Shown: piece by piece, positions 20,119 to 29,500 of the stretch
Layout of the letters: each line of letters opens with the position of its first letter
How positions within the stretch are numbered: the first letter of the stretch is position 1
Assembly: GCA_013289795.1 (NCBI GenBank)
Contig: JABCZH010000002.1
Coordinates: 310,001 to 374,000 of the forward strand
Origin: Acidobacteriota bacterium
GTDB taxonomy: Bacteria; Acidobacteriota; Terriglobia; Terriglobales; Acidobacteriaceae
Reading direction: 5' to 3'
Length of the DNA: 64,000 nt
Program-made: the position numbers and the translations under genes
The notes under the pieces: model-generated
The model's database searches: none
Seen by the model: only the letters and a program-made list of their open reading frames with translations
What the model was told of the DNA's origin: nothing

Positions 20119-20553
20119 ATGAAGCATTTCGGCGTTGCAATCATATTTCTTATGGCGCTGGCGCTATCCGCCTGCGGGGGCAGCTCCAGCAACAACACCA
20201 TCAACGGAAACTGGACCGCGACCCTGACCGGAACGCAGGATCTCAGCTTCACGGTATCGCTGACCCAGAGTGGCAGCATAGTAAGTGTCACCAACCTGAG
20301 TTTCACAACTTCGCAATCGTGCTTCGATACGGGATCGACTGCCACGGGCACTTTCACCCTGGCGGGCAACACTGGCGGAGTCACCACCGGCACTTTCGGA
20401 ATGACGATCCAGTCACCAGCGTCGAACTCCAACGGGTCGAACACGCTCGTGTTGGCGGGAACGCTCACCAACAACTCGATCTCGGGGAACTGGACGTTGA
20501 ATGGAAACGGACTGGGCTGCACCGGGTCGGGAACCTTCACCATGGCAGGCTGA
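20119..20553 (+). CDS. Small beta-rich lipoprotein
   Basis: 144 residues; strong GAGGAGG seven bases before the ATG. The signal peptide ends in a lipobox (LALSAC, Cys19), so the mature protein begins CGGSSSNN and is lipid-anchored. The rest is rich in Thr, Ser, Asn and Gly with regular beta-strand patterns (INGNWTATLTGTQDLSFTVS, TGTFTLAGNTGG, SISGNWTLNGNGLGCTGSG), and the two GNWT segments may mark a degenerate duplication. Two Cys (QSCFDT and GLGCTGS) could pair. No family is recognised with certainty; similar acidobacterial lipoproteins are common. Function unknown. Confidence 0.75.
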   Translation: MKHFGVAIIFLMALALSACGGSSSNNTINGNWTATLTGTQDLSFTVSLTQSGSIVSVTNLSFTTSQSCFDTGSTATGTFTLAGNTGGVTTGTFGMTIQSPASNSNGSNTLVLAGTLTNNSISGNWTLNGNGLGCTGSGTFTMAG

Positions 20554-20723
20554 GGAGCGGGGCTTGAACCAATCTAACTTGGAGACTTTCGCACTAGAGA
20601 AAGATGGCTCTCTAGAAACTATCGTCTTTCACCCGCATGTAGGCTGACTGCATCGACGCACATAGTACAAAAGTTTTTTGTCAATTCTTCCTAGATTTCT
20701 CGATTCCCGCGATCAAACCGAAG

Positions 20724-20729
20724 TATAAT
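20724..20729 (+). promoter_or_regulatory. Consensus -10 box upstream of kelch-like gene
   Basis: A perfect TATAAT lies about 110 bases before the kelch-like start in an otherwise AT-enriched gap (20554-20838). The hexamer 17 bases upstream (CGATTC) is a poor -35, so the promoter may need an activator. No gene or RNA was recognised in the rest of this gap. Confidence 0.35.
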
Positions 20730-20838
20730 GCGACCCCGACGGAGCTTGGGGCTTGCCACAGCTTTTCCCTCCCAATTCTGTGGTCGATGAATCAACGACT
20801 CCGCGTGCAGAACAGATCCTCCAAAGGAGACCGCAGAA

Positions 20839-22314
20839 ATGCAGAATCAAGGCGCGAAAATGTTGCGATTCCTTGCAATCGCATTGATGGTAACGATTGC
20901 CTCAGGTATTGCCAGTTCCCAGGAACCGGCAGCCGGTACCTGGCAGAAGCTCACGCATCAGCCAACCTTTCAAACTGACACCGCTCTCATGCTCACCGAT
21001 GGCACCGTCATGATGCACCAGTACAACAGCGGAACCTGGTGGCGTCTCACGCCCACTCTATCCGGCAGCTACTTGAACGGCACCTGGACGCAGACGGCCT
21101 CGATGCAGCCGAACTACGCGCCTCTTTACTTTGCCTCTGAAGTGCTGCCCGATGGCCGCGTGCTCGTCGAAGGCGGAGAATACAACAATCTCCAGGGAGT
21201 CGAAACCAATCTGGGTGACATTTACGATCCGGTTGCCAATGCCTGGACTGCCGTGCAACCGCCCAGCGGATGGAACACGATTGGCGACTCACCCGCCGTC
21301 GTCCTGCCCAACGGAACACTCACCATGGGACAGGGCGGACAACCTTCCACGCGCCAGGTGCTGTTCAACGCGACCAATTTAACTTGGTCATCCACGGGCA
21401 CTGGCAAACGCGATGGATTCTCCGAAGAGGGTTTGGCCCTTACACCCCAAGGCTTGGTGCTAACTGTCGATTGTGAAGACGGAACCAACTCTGAGCTCTA
21501 CACTCCTTCCTCGAGCACATGGGCCAGCGCCGGCAGCACGATTGTTGTTCTGCCTAACAGCGGCGGACTGGGAATCGTCCCGGAGATGGGACCACTCATG
21601 CAGCGCCCCGACGGCACCATTGTCGCCTTTGGTGCAACCACTCACACCTCCATCTTCAACACTACGGGTGGTACATGGACCCAAGGTCCGGACTACCCCA
21701 ATGGGGATGACATGGCGGATGGCCCCGCGTCTTTGCTGCCCGACGGCAATGTGCTGGTTTACACCAGCCCGGGCGTCTTCAACGGAACCGGATCGTTCTA
21801 TGAGTTCACCACTTCCAACACTTTCATCTCGGCTCCAAACACGGCGAGTGGCAGCCGGCTCCAATCCTGGGAAGGCCGGTTGCTGACCATACCGACCGGA
21901 CAGGTACTTTATGCGGCGGCCGATGGCAACAGCATCGACGTCGAGCTTTACACCCCCACCGGTTCACCGAAAAATGCCTGGAGGCCGACTATCACTTCGG
22001 TTCCGAGCACCGTGACCCATGGCAACTCGTACACTCTCTCGGGTACGCAACTCAACGGGCTCTCTGCCGCTAACGCCTATGGCGACGACGCGCAGATGGC
22101 CACGAATTTCCCACTCGTGGTGATTCGCAACAAAGCGACGAAGCACTTCTTCTTCGCCCGCACCCACAACTTCAGCACCATGGGAATTGCCACCGGTAGC
22201 GCTACCGTTTCCACCACGTTCGATGTTCCCACGGGCATCGAAACCGGTGCGAGTACCGTCTATGTCGTCACCAACGGTATTCCGTCAGCTGGAAAACCGA
22301 TCACCGTAAATTAG
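20839..22314 (+). CDS. Secreted kelch / galactose-oxidase-like beta-propeller protein
   Basis: 491 residues, AAAGGAG upstream of the ATG; a signal peptide follows (MLRFLAIALMVTIASGIASS), so the ATG at 20860 is an alternative start. Repeated blades carry the kelch-like pattern (ALMLTDGTVMMHQYNSGTWW, EVLPDGRVLVEGGEYNN, AVVLPNGTLTMGQGGQP, SLLPDGNVLVYTSPGVFNG). The C-terminal segment from about residue 375 (RPTITSVPSTVTHGNSYTLS, HNFSTMGIATGS) resembles the Ig-like C-terminal domain found behind the propeller in galactose-oxidase-like proteins. The Tyr-Cys copper site of true galactose oxidase cannot be demonstrated, so enzyme activity is uncertain. An intrinsic terminator follows. Confidence 0.82.
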   Translation: MQNQGAKMLRFLAIALMVTIASGIASSQEPAAGTWQKLTHQPTFQTDTALMLTDGTVMMHQYNSGTWWRLTPTLSGSYLNGTWTQTASMQPNYAPLYFASEVLPDGRVLVEGGEYNNLQGVETNLGDIYDPVANAWTAVQPPSGWNTIGDSPAVVLPNGTLTMGQGGQPSTRQVLFNATNLTWSSTGTGKRDGFSEEGLALTPQGLVLTVDCEDGTNSELYTPSSSTWASAGSTIVVLPNSGGLGIVPEMGPLMQRPDGTIVAFGATTHTSIFNTTGGTWTQGPDYPNGDDMADGPASLLPDGNVLVYTSPGVFNGTGSFYEFTTSNTFISAPNTASGSRLQSWEGRLLTIPTGQVLYAAADGNSIDVELYTPTGSPKNAWRPTITSVPSTVTHGNSYTLSGTQLNGLSAANAYGDDAQMATNFPLVVIRNKATKHFFFARTHNFSTMGIATGSATVSTTFDVPTGIETGASTVYVVTNGIPSAGKPITVN

Positions 22315-22325
22315 TAATTTGTGAT

Positions 22326-22373
22326 CGCCCCGTCCTTCCTGGAAAATCTGGAAGGACGGGGCGTTGTATTTTA
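22326..22373 (+). terminator. Strong intrinsic terminator after kelch-like gene
   Basis: A perfect 14-bp stem (CGCCCCGTCCTTCC / GGAAGGACGGGGCG) with a 10-base loop is followed by TTGTATTTTA. It starts 12 bases after the kelch-like stop and ends before the sialidase-like start, so the two genes are probably separate transcripts. Confidence 0.88.
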
Positions 22374-22389
22374 GGCCCGCTTTACGGAC

Positions 22390-23817
22390 GTGAAGATGAA
22401 GGCTCTAAGTCCCCCTCTGTTTGCGATTGTCCTTTTGACCTCCGCGGCCTATTTCATTACCGGGATGGCACATGCCCAGTCTGTGCCCTACATCCACAAC
22501 GGGACAGACTTGATTTCGTGTGAACCCGCGCCGTGCGTGCTGCCGCCAACGCAGGCTTCGGAGGGCGGCTCCGAGGTTGCTGATGCTCCTATCGCGGCCG
22601 ATCCCTTAAATCCGCTGCACCTGCTGCTTGGCAGCGTCGACGACAATTGCCCACAACCGAGCGCCTCTGGTTTTCACATTTCCAGTGACGGCGGGTCGAC
22701 GTGGTCTCGCACCTGCATGCCCACGATCAACGCTTCAGGACGAGTGTACTGGCCTGGGGGCGAGCCGATGGTCGACTACGACCTCAATGGGGCTGGATAT
22801 ATCGCAGACGGGTATGGCGACAGCGAGGGCTTGGGCTATGGTTTGATCGGGCTTCAAAAATCAACGGATGGAGTCAACTGGAGTACCCCGGTGATCGCCT
22901 TAGGCAGCCCCAACATCTTTAAACAGCCCGATTGGGCCTCGTTTGCAATTGATCGAAGCCCACAGAGCCCATTTGCTAATAACTTGTATATTTCTGCCGT
23001 GGTGCTCAACGAACCACTTCAGAATGAAAACCAGTTAGTTGTTTCACACTCCAGAGATGGTGGAACTAACTGGAAATCTGTGGCAGTAGCGCCGGTGCAG
23101 GTGTCGCCGGCCGAGGACAACTTCACCGTCATTGCTATTGGTGAGGATGGAACTGCGTACCTCACTTGGCTGTATTGCCCAGGCAGCGGGTTGGACGCGC
23201 ATTGCAACAACAGCAAGGCCTACATGGTGTTCTCGAAATCAGTCGATGGAGGCGACACGTGGTCGACACCGAGTTTGATGACGATAGTGATGATGCCCCC
23301 CGATTGGACCTTACCGAACAGCAGCGTCAGTGTCTACAACTACCCCGCGATCGGGGTGGACAATGGCAACGGGCCACACGCTGGAAATCTCTACGCGGTG
23401 ATGTACAACTGGACGGGCACATACCTGCGAGTAGAAGTCATCCATTCCACCGATGGGGGCAGCACTTGGTCTAAGCCCGTTCCCGTAGCTCCAGCCAGTG
23501 CCAACCACGACCAGTTCTTCCCGTGGCTGTCTGTTAGTCCGACGGGGCTGGTCGGAGTAAGCTGGCTCGACCGCCGTAACGATCCGGCCAACGTCGACTA
23601 TCAGGCCTTCGCTGCCATCTCCCGGGATGGCGGCCAGACCTTCCAACCGAACGTGCAACTGACGACGGCATTCTCGAACCCGAACATAAACAACGAAACG
23701 AGCATGGGCGACTACACCGGCAACACCTGGAACGGCCCCAACTTCGTCGCCGCCTGGATGGACAGCAGCAACGGCGTCGATATGCAAGACGTAGTCGGCG
23801 GCATCCGCCTGCACTGA
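22390..23817 (+). CDS. Secreted sialidase-like BNR-repeat protein
   Basis: 475 residues from a GTG (ATG two codons later at 22396 is equally possible). Signal peptide: LSPPLFAIVLLTSAAYFITG. The body is a six-bladed sialidase-type propeller with several Asp-box repeats (SSDGGSTWSRTC, SRDGGTNWKSV, SVDGGDTWSTPS, STDGGSTWSKPV, SRDGGQTFQPN). The Arg triad and Tyr/Glu catalytic residues of true sialidases could not be traced, so it may be a binding or structural propeller. It follows the kelch-like gene after a terminator and converges with the CAP-domain gene. Confidence 0.83.
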   Translation: MKMKALSPPLFAIVLLTSAAYFITGMAHAQSVPYIHNGTDLISCEPAPCVLPPTQASEGGSEVADAPIAADPLNPLHLLLGSVDDNCPQPSASGFHISSDGGSTWSRTCMPTINASGRVYWPGGEPMVDYDLNGAGYIADGYGDSEGLGYGLIGLQKSTDGVNWSTPVIALGSPNIFKQPDWASFAIDRSPQSPFANNLYISAVVLNEPLQNENQLVVSHSRDGGTNWKSVAVAPVQVSPAEDNFTVIAIGEDGTAYLTWLYCPGSGLDAHCNNSKAYMVFSKSVDGGDTWSTPSLMTIVMMPPDWTLPNSSVSVYNYPAIGVDNGNGPHAGNLYAVMYNWTGTYLRVEVIHSTDGGSTWSKPVPVAPASANHDQFFPWLSVSPTGLVGVSWLDRRNDPANVDYQAFAAISRDGGQTFQPNVQLTTAFSNPNINNETSMGDYTGNTWNGPNFVAAWMDSSNGVDMQDVVGGIRLH

Positions 23818-23881
23818 GCCAGGCGGAGAAGAATCGGATAGCGATGTTTCGGTACGCCGGCGACGACCGGATGCGGGACCA

Positions 23882-24727
23882 TCAGTAAAACAACACAATC
23901 ACCCAATACGCGCCACCGGGGTAGGTCGTAGTCCGTGCAAAACAGACCGCCACCGAGAAATTCTTTATATCCGAACGCTCTGCCAATTTGGACACCGGGA
24001 AAACCGCCGGGTCGGTCTGGGTGTAGGTAACGGTGTTGTATTTGTGGCTCAGATTGCTGGTTGCGCTGGTTTGCAGGTTGTCTGCCTGGGCCATGCCACA
24101 TGCCACGTCGGGCAGCCAGTCCAGTTGGACGCGCCGTAATGCCGGAACTCTGGCTTTCTCGCGGTTACTGTCGATCGCTCGAGCGACCCTGTCCTCCGCA
24201 TCTTCCGCTGAATAGTTGCGCATGGCATGGGCAAAGTCCTCCACGACCCACAGTTGCCGTTTGTCCCATACCACGGCGAACCCGGCGTAGTTGAAATGCC
24301 CGTCCAGAATATTTGCGCGATGCGGCGGCGAGTGCATCAAGCTATCGTGGGCGCCCTCCAACGTCACATCCAGCGCCACGTTCTCGCCTTCGGCGTCCAT
24401 GCGCAATGCGGTGGCGGCGGTAAGGCGCGCAGGGATCGACGATTCGTGTCTCAGTTGGTGCGATAGTTCGTGGGCCGCAGCCATGGCCAGCGCGTGCGTG
24501 CGCGCCGCACGGGCAAGCCCGCCATCCCATGCGAGAAGCGGCAACCGTGCTCCGGCGCGTTCCCGGTTCACGAGGTCCAGCAGCTCTCGTCCCTCTCTGT
24601 CTTCGCTGGCAGCTTGAGTATCAGCGCTGGTGATCGGTCTGCCAGGCAATACGCCCACGGCCGCCTGTGAGAATAGTGAAGCCAGCACCAGCACCACGCC
24701 TGCGATCGTAGGATTTCCCGGCAGCAT
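23882..24727 (-). CDS. Secreted CAP-domain (SCP/PR-1-like) protein
   Basis: About 281 residues from the ATG at 24727; a GTG two codons earlier is an alternative. Signal peptide: GVVLVLASLFSQAAVG. The first CAP domain is clear: LLDLVNRERAGARLPLLAWD, ARAARTHALAMAAAHELSHQ (His), GENVALDV and MHSPPHRANILDGHFNYAGFAV (HSPPHRxNIL), including the His and Glu of the CAP cavity. The C-terminal about 110 residues form an additional domain (RVARAIDSNREKARVPALRR, CGMAQADNL, DPAVFPVSKLAERSDIKNFS). Bacterial CAP proteins are exported and mostly of unknown function. Stand-alone gene, divergent from the GH15-like gene. Confidence 0.88.
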   Translation of the reverse strand: MLPGNPTIAGVVLVLASLFSQAAVGVLPGRPITSADTQAASEDREGRELLDLVNRERAGARLPLLAWDGGLARAARTHALAMAAAHELSHQLRHESSIPARLTAATALRMDAEGENVALDVTLEGAHDSLMHSPPHRANILDGHFNYAGFAVVWDKRQLWVVEDFAHAMRNYSAEDAEDRVARAIDSNREKARVPALRRVQLDWLPDVACGMAQADNLQTSATSNLSHKYNTVTYTQTDPAVFPVSKLAERSDIKNFSVAVCFARTTTYPGGAYWVIVLFY

Positions 24728-24852
24728 ATTCACACTCTACCCGTTTGGGCTCGCAGTCTTGCTCGAAATTTTGCAGACGCGGGGAAAATCGTTTGGCCGC
24801 ATGATTTAGAATCTCGCTTCGGGCCCGACGCACATCTTGCCAGGAGGCCACT

Positions 24853-26160
24853 TTGCCTTTCAGCACCAATCGGCAACTCGACGCCTTGATCAGGCCTCGC
24901 TATTCCCTGGGGGAAATCCGCGCGCTTTCGGCGTTCCTCGAACGCACGGGAACTCTGACTTTTACTTCCTTGCCTAACGGACTGTTTCCGGCGGCCGCGC
25001 TAGGCAGCGAGAACAGCTATACCGGGTACTCCTATGTTTGGGTCCGCGACAACATTCATATCACGCACGCTCACTTCAAGATTGGCCGCACCGATGTAGC
25101 CGTCCGAACGCTCCGCGCCTTGATGACATACTTCATCAAGTACAGAAACCGGTTCCTCAACATTATCGAGGGGACCGCTGACCCCAATATCCCAATGAAC
25201 CGGCCGCAGATAAGGTTCGATGGCAATAGCCTCGAAGAACTGAGCGAGAAGTGGGCGCATGCGCAAAACGACGCTCTGGGATACTTCCTGTGGCTCTTCT
25301 GCAAACTGATGAACGAAGAAGTGCTGACGCCGGGCGCGGATGAACTGAACATGCTGGCCATCTTTCCCCGCTACTTTGAGGCCATCCGTTACTGGCAGGA
25401 TGAAGATAGCGGACATTGGGAGGAAGTGCGCAAGATATCGGCTTCCAGCATTGGCGTTGTGGTGACCGGCCTCACTGAGTTCAGGAAGGCCCTCGTGGCC
25501 GCAGGTCCCCTTCGCAACCTGTGCGGGAGTCTCACGACCGTCGACACCGTCGAACAGCTCATCGAAAGTGGTCAGGCCGCTCTGGCCAATATCCTGCCCT
25601 CAGAATGCATTCAGCCGGACCCTTCAAAGCAGCGCCGCTATGATGCGGCATTGCTGTTTCTCCTTTACCCGTTGCAGATTATCGAAGGCCAGATCGCCGA
25701 CCAGATCCTCGCCGACGTCACCACTCATCTGCAAGGCGAAGTCGGCGTCCGTCGCTACTTGGGCGATTCCTATTGGGCGCCTGATTACAAGAAAAAGCTC
25801 AGACCAGCGGAGCGCACCGCCGACGTAAGTGATGATTTATCCAGCCGCAACCGGCTTCTGTCGGTCGCGGGGCAGGAGGCCCAGTGGTGCATCTTCGACT
25901 CCGACATCTCCTGCATCTTCGGCTTGAAGTTCAAATCGACCCGGCTGCCGGACTACCTGGCAAAACAGACAGATTATCTGAACCGATCCTTACGACAGAT
26001 TACTGCCCCTGATCAGCCAGGCTTACCCGCCTTCCGTTGCCCGGAACTTTATTACCTTGAGGCCGGTCGTTACGTCTCCAACGATCATGTTCCCCTGCTG
26101 TGGACGCAGGCCAACCTCATGCTGGCCCTGAAGCTCATGGAAGACAACTGCCGCTTGTGA
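24853..26160 (+). CDS. GH15 / phosphorylase-kinase-alpha-like protein
   Basis: 435 residues. A perfect AGGAGG four bases before the TTG fixes the start. The (alpha/alpha)6 toroid signature of the GH15 glucoamylase / phosphorylase kinase alpha-beta group is visible: NSYTGYSYVWVRDNIHITHA, AHAQNDALGYFLWLFCKL, SYWAPDYKKKL, SVAGQEAQWCIFDSDISCIFG and CPELYYLEAGRYVSNDHVPLLWTQANLMLAL. WVRDN and WAHAQNDALG correspond to substrate-binding motifs of GH15. No signal peptide, so cytoplasmic; a role in glycogen or oligosaccharide metabolism is a family-level inference. It is followed after 27 bases by a tRNA gene on the opposite strand. Confidence 0.85.
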   Translation: MPFSTNRQLDALIRPRYSLGEIRALSAFLERTGTLTFTSLPNGLFPAAALGSENSYTGYSYVWVRDNIHITHAHFKIGRTDVAVRTLRALMTYFIKYRNRFLNIIEGTADPNIPMNRPQIRFDGNSLEELSEKWAHAQNDALGYFLWLFCKLMNEEVLTPGADELNMLAIFPRYFEAIRYWQDEDSGHWEEVRKISASSIGVVVTGLTEFRKALVAAGPLRNLCGSLTTVDTVEQLIESGQAALANILPSECIQPDPSKQRRYDAALLFLLYPLQIIEGQIADQILADVTTHLQGEVGVRRYLGDSYWAPDYKKKLRPAERTADVSDDLSSRNRLLSVAGQEAQWCIFDSDISCIFGLKFKSTRLPDYLAKQTDYLNRSLRQITAPDQPGLPAFRCPELYYLEAGRYVSNDHVPLLWTQANLMLALKLMEDNCRL

Positions 26161-26187
26161 CAGCGGCCCGCAAGCTGCGGAAAAGAA

Positions 26188-26264
26188 TGGTAGGCGCGGC
26201 AGGAATTGAACCTGCAACCCTCGGATTAGAAATCCGATGCTCTATCCGTTTGAGCTACGCGCCC
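26188..26264 (-). tRNA. tRNA-Arg (anticodon TCT)
   Basis: On the minus strand a 77-nt cloverleaf folds fully: acceptor GGGCGCG/CGCGCCT (one G-U pair), D-stem GCTC/GAGC, anticodon stem TCGGA/TCCGA with loop TTTCTAA (anticodon TCT, reading AGA), 5-nt variable loop, T-stem GCAGG/CCTGC with TTCAATT loop, discriminator A and an encoded CCA. TAAAAT just upstream (26283-26288 on the complement) is a plausible -10 box. Confidence 0.97.
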
Positions 26265-26542
26265 TCAGCCGTTATTCCCCTGATTTTACATGGCGGCGGC
26301 ATCCCGATGTTTACCTGGCAGCGTCGCCAGCCGTAACAATCCGGGCCTGAAACGGTCCCGGTTCCCATGGTCACATATTGGCCATTTTTCGTCGTAGGCA
26401 AGAGCCTGGTCGCGCGAGTACAATCAGGATTCCCCCTCTGCCTCAGCCAGCCCACAGGTATATACTTTCAACTTTAGAAGCTTGGGTTTGCCGAGTGAAG
26501 TAATGTGATTTTCGCAGTCTGCACGCCTGTTGGGGCAACCAC
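26265..26542. other. Divergent promoter region of tRNA-Arg and kinase
   Basis: 278 bases between the tRNA 5' end and the second kinase. ATTTTA at 26283-26288 is the complement of a tRNA -10 box. TATACT at 26461-26466 is a candidate -10 for the kinase gene, without a good -35. No ORF is supported. Confidence 0.35.
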
Positions 26543-29500
26543 ATGGAAGGACCGAAAACGCCGCGCGACGCCGCTGCTGACGCCAGCTCGCGGGGATTGC
26601 GCGCGCCGGTCAAGGGCGAGAGTTCTTCCAGCGACGTCCGAAACCCCGATCCGGCGGCGAGCCCCACACCTCACGATCCCTACGCCACTCTTGTCGACCT
26701 CGACGCCACTTTGATCGACGTGGTCCGCACACCGGCTCCGGCCACCCGGACTCCACCCGGCCTTTTTGTCAGCGCGGCAATTCTCCAATTGGGCGACGTA
26801 CTTGGTGGACGCTATGAAATCCTGCAGCTTCTGGGCGAAGGCGGCATGGGCGCAGTGTACAAAGCCAAGGATCGCGAACTGGACCGCTTTGTTGCCCTGA
26901 AAGTAATTCGCCGGGACCTGGCGTCGAACGCCGCGATTGTGGCCCGCTTCAAGCAGGAGCTCCTGCTGTCCCACCAGGTGACCCATAAGAACGTGATCCG
27001 CATCTACGATCTGGCGGACGCCGATGGGGTCAAGTTCATCACCATGGAGTTCATCGAGGGAGCGGACCTGCGACGTCTGCTCATGGAGCACGGCAAATTT
27101 GCTCCGGAAGAAGCGGTAGAGACAATTCGCCAGACCTGTTTTGCGCTCTATGCGGCACACGCCGTCAATGTGATCCATCGCGACCTGAAGCCGCAGAACA
27201 TCATGCGCGATCTGCAAGGCCGCACCCTGGTGATGGACTTCGGTCTTGCGCGTTCCGTCGAGTCGGACGGCATGACCAACACCGGCGCCCTGGTCGGAAC
27301 CATGGAGTACATGTCGCCGGAGCAGGCCGTCGGCAAGGAACTGGATCAGCGTTCTGACATTTTCGCGCTGGGCTTGGTCTTCTTCGAGTTGCTCACCGGC
27401 AATACTCCCTACAAGGCGGATACTGCGATCGCCAGCCTGCTGAAGCGCAACCAGGAGCGGGCAATCCCCGCGGTGGACATGGATCCCTCCATTCCCAAGG
27501 GATTGAGCGACATCGTCGGCAAATGTCTGGAGCGCGACTTAAGTCTGCGCTACCAGAGTGTGCAGGAGATCCTCAACGACCTTGATGCGTGGCAGGGGAA
27601 GCGCCCGATTTCGGCGTCGTTGATCTCCGCCCAGTTCCCAGCTTCGACAAAGTCTCTCGCGGTCTGGAAGTGGGCAACAGCCGTGCTGGTAATCGTGGTC
27701 GCGGGATGGATGCTGCGCGGCCGGATCTTGCCCAACGCCGGCAAAAAGGCGCATGGGCCGGTGGCGTCGCTCGCCATCCTGCCGTTCCGCAATGCCTCGG
27801 GAGATGCCAGCCTCGACTGGCTCGGCTCCAGCCTCGCCGAAATGTTGAGCACTGACGTGGGACAGTCAGCCAGCCTGCGGACGGTGTCGTCTGACCGTTT
27901 GCACCAGGTCATTAAAGACCTGCACCTCAACCCGAATTCGCAGCTTGACCCGCAGATGCTGCGGCAGTTGGGGGAATTCAGCAACGCGCAAACCTTGGTA
28001 TGGGGACAGTACGTCAAGATTGGCGATCAGATTCGAATCGATGCTACGTTGCAGGACCTGAAGCGCCAACGCACCTCCAGTCTGAAGGCGGAGGCACAGT
28101 CTGAAAAAGATTTGCTGGCCGCAGTCGACCGTTTGGCCCAGTCTATCCGCGAGAATCTCGCGCTCTCCCCAGAAATCGTGAAAGAATTGCAGGCCCAGGC
28201 TTTCCGGCCGTCCTCGAAGTCCACCGAAGCGCTTCGGGATTACAACCAGGGAATTGAACTGGTACGCCAGGGAAATAATCTTGAGGCACAAAAGAAGTTT
28301 GACTCCGCCACTCAGGAAGATTCGGAGTTTGCCCTGGCGTTTTCGCGGCTGGCGCAAACCTACTCGAACCTCGGATATGACAATGAGGCCGAGCGCTATT
28401 CTCGCCGCGCCGTGGAACTCAGCGGTCCCTTGCCGACGTCGGAAAAGTATCTGATCGAAGCCAGCAACGCCCGCATTCAGAACGACACCCAGAAAGCCAT
28501 CGCCGCATATCAGAATATTGTGAAGGTTGCCCCCGAAGACCCGGACATTCAATTTACCCTGGCTTCGCTCTACGAGGATGCCAACGACTTCGATAATGCC
28601 CGGTCGCATTTGGCAACCGTGTTGGAGCAGGACCCGAAGTATGTCGATGCCCTTTTGGCCAGCGGCCGGGTGGAGATCAAGAGCGGCAATCCGCAAAACG
28701 GCCTGGACTTTCTGAATCGCGCCCTGACTCTCGCCATCCAGCTCGACAACCAGGAAGAAAAGGCCGCCATTCTGCAGGCTATTGGCGTCGCCTACCGGCT
28801 CACCGACAAGCCCCAAGAAGCGTTGCGTAATTATCAGGAGTCGATGGCGATCAAGAAACAGATTGGCGACAAGCGCGGCATCGCCGTCAGTCTGAATGAG
28901 AGTGCGCAGGCGCAGGTGATGCTGGGCCAGCGCGAGGCTGCCCTCGCCAGCTACAAAGAGGCCTTACAGATCCGCCGCGAGATTGGCGACAAGCGCGGTG
29001 TGGCGGACACGCTGAACGATCTCGCAAACTTCTACCAGGATGCGGCCCAGCCCGATGAAGCGCTCAAGTTATACAAGGAAGCGCTGCAGAGCAATCGTGA
29101 TCTCGCCGACGAGTCAGGTCAGGCCATGATCTTGAACAATATCGGAACCTCGTACCTGTCGAAAGGACAATATCAGGATGCACTGACTTACTATCAGCAG
29201 GCGCTTCAACTTAGAGACAAACTGAAAGTGCCGGATGACATCGCCGAGACCATCCGCAACCTGGCCGTAACCGACACTAAGCTGGGTCAATACGACGAGG
29301 CTCTGTCACAATATTTGAAGGCGCTGGACTTGCGCCGCAGCACCGGCGACAAGCGTGGAGCGGCACTCGCCTCCTACGACATGGGAAGTGTATTCGCCTA
29401 TCAGGGCCGTTACGGCGCCGCTTTGAACGCGCGTCAGGAAGCGCTGAAGACCTTTCGTGAACTTCAGGATCGCACTTACTGGATGGGTGAAATCCTGAGT

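Noticed and set aside
19736-20122. 128-codon ORF in the gap before the lipoprotein gene
   Set aside because: No ribosome-binding site, no signal or domain pattern, and it overlaps the well-supported lipoprotein start.
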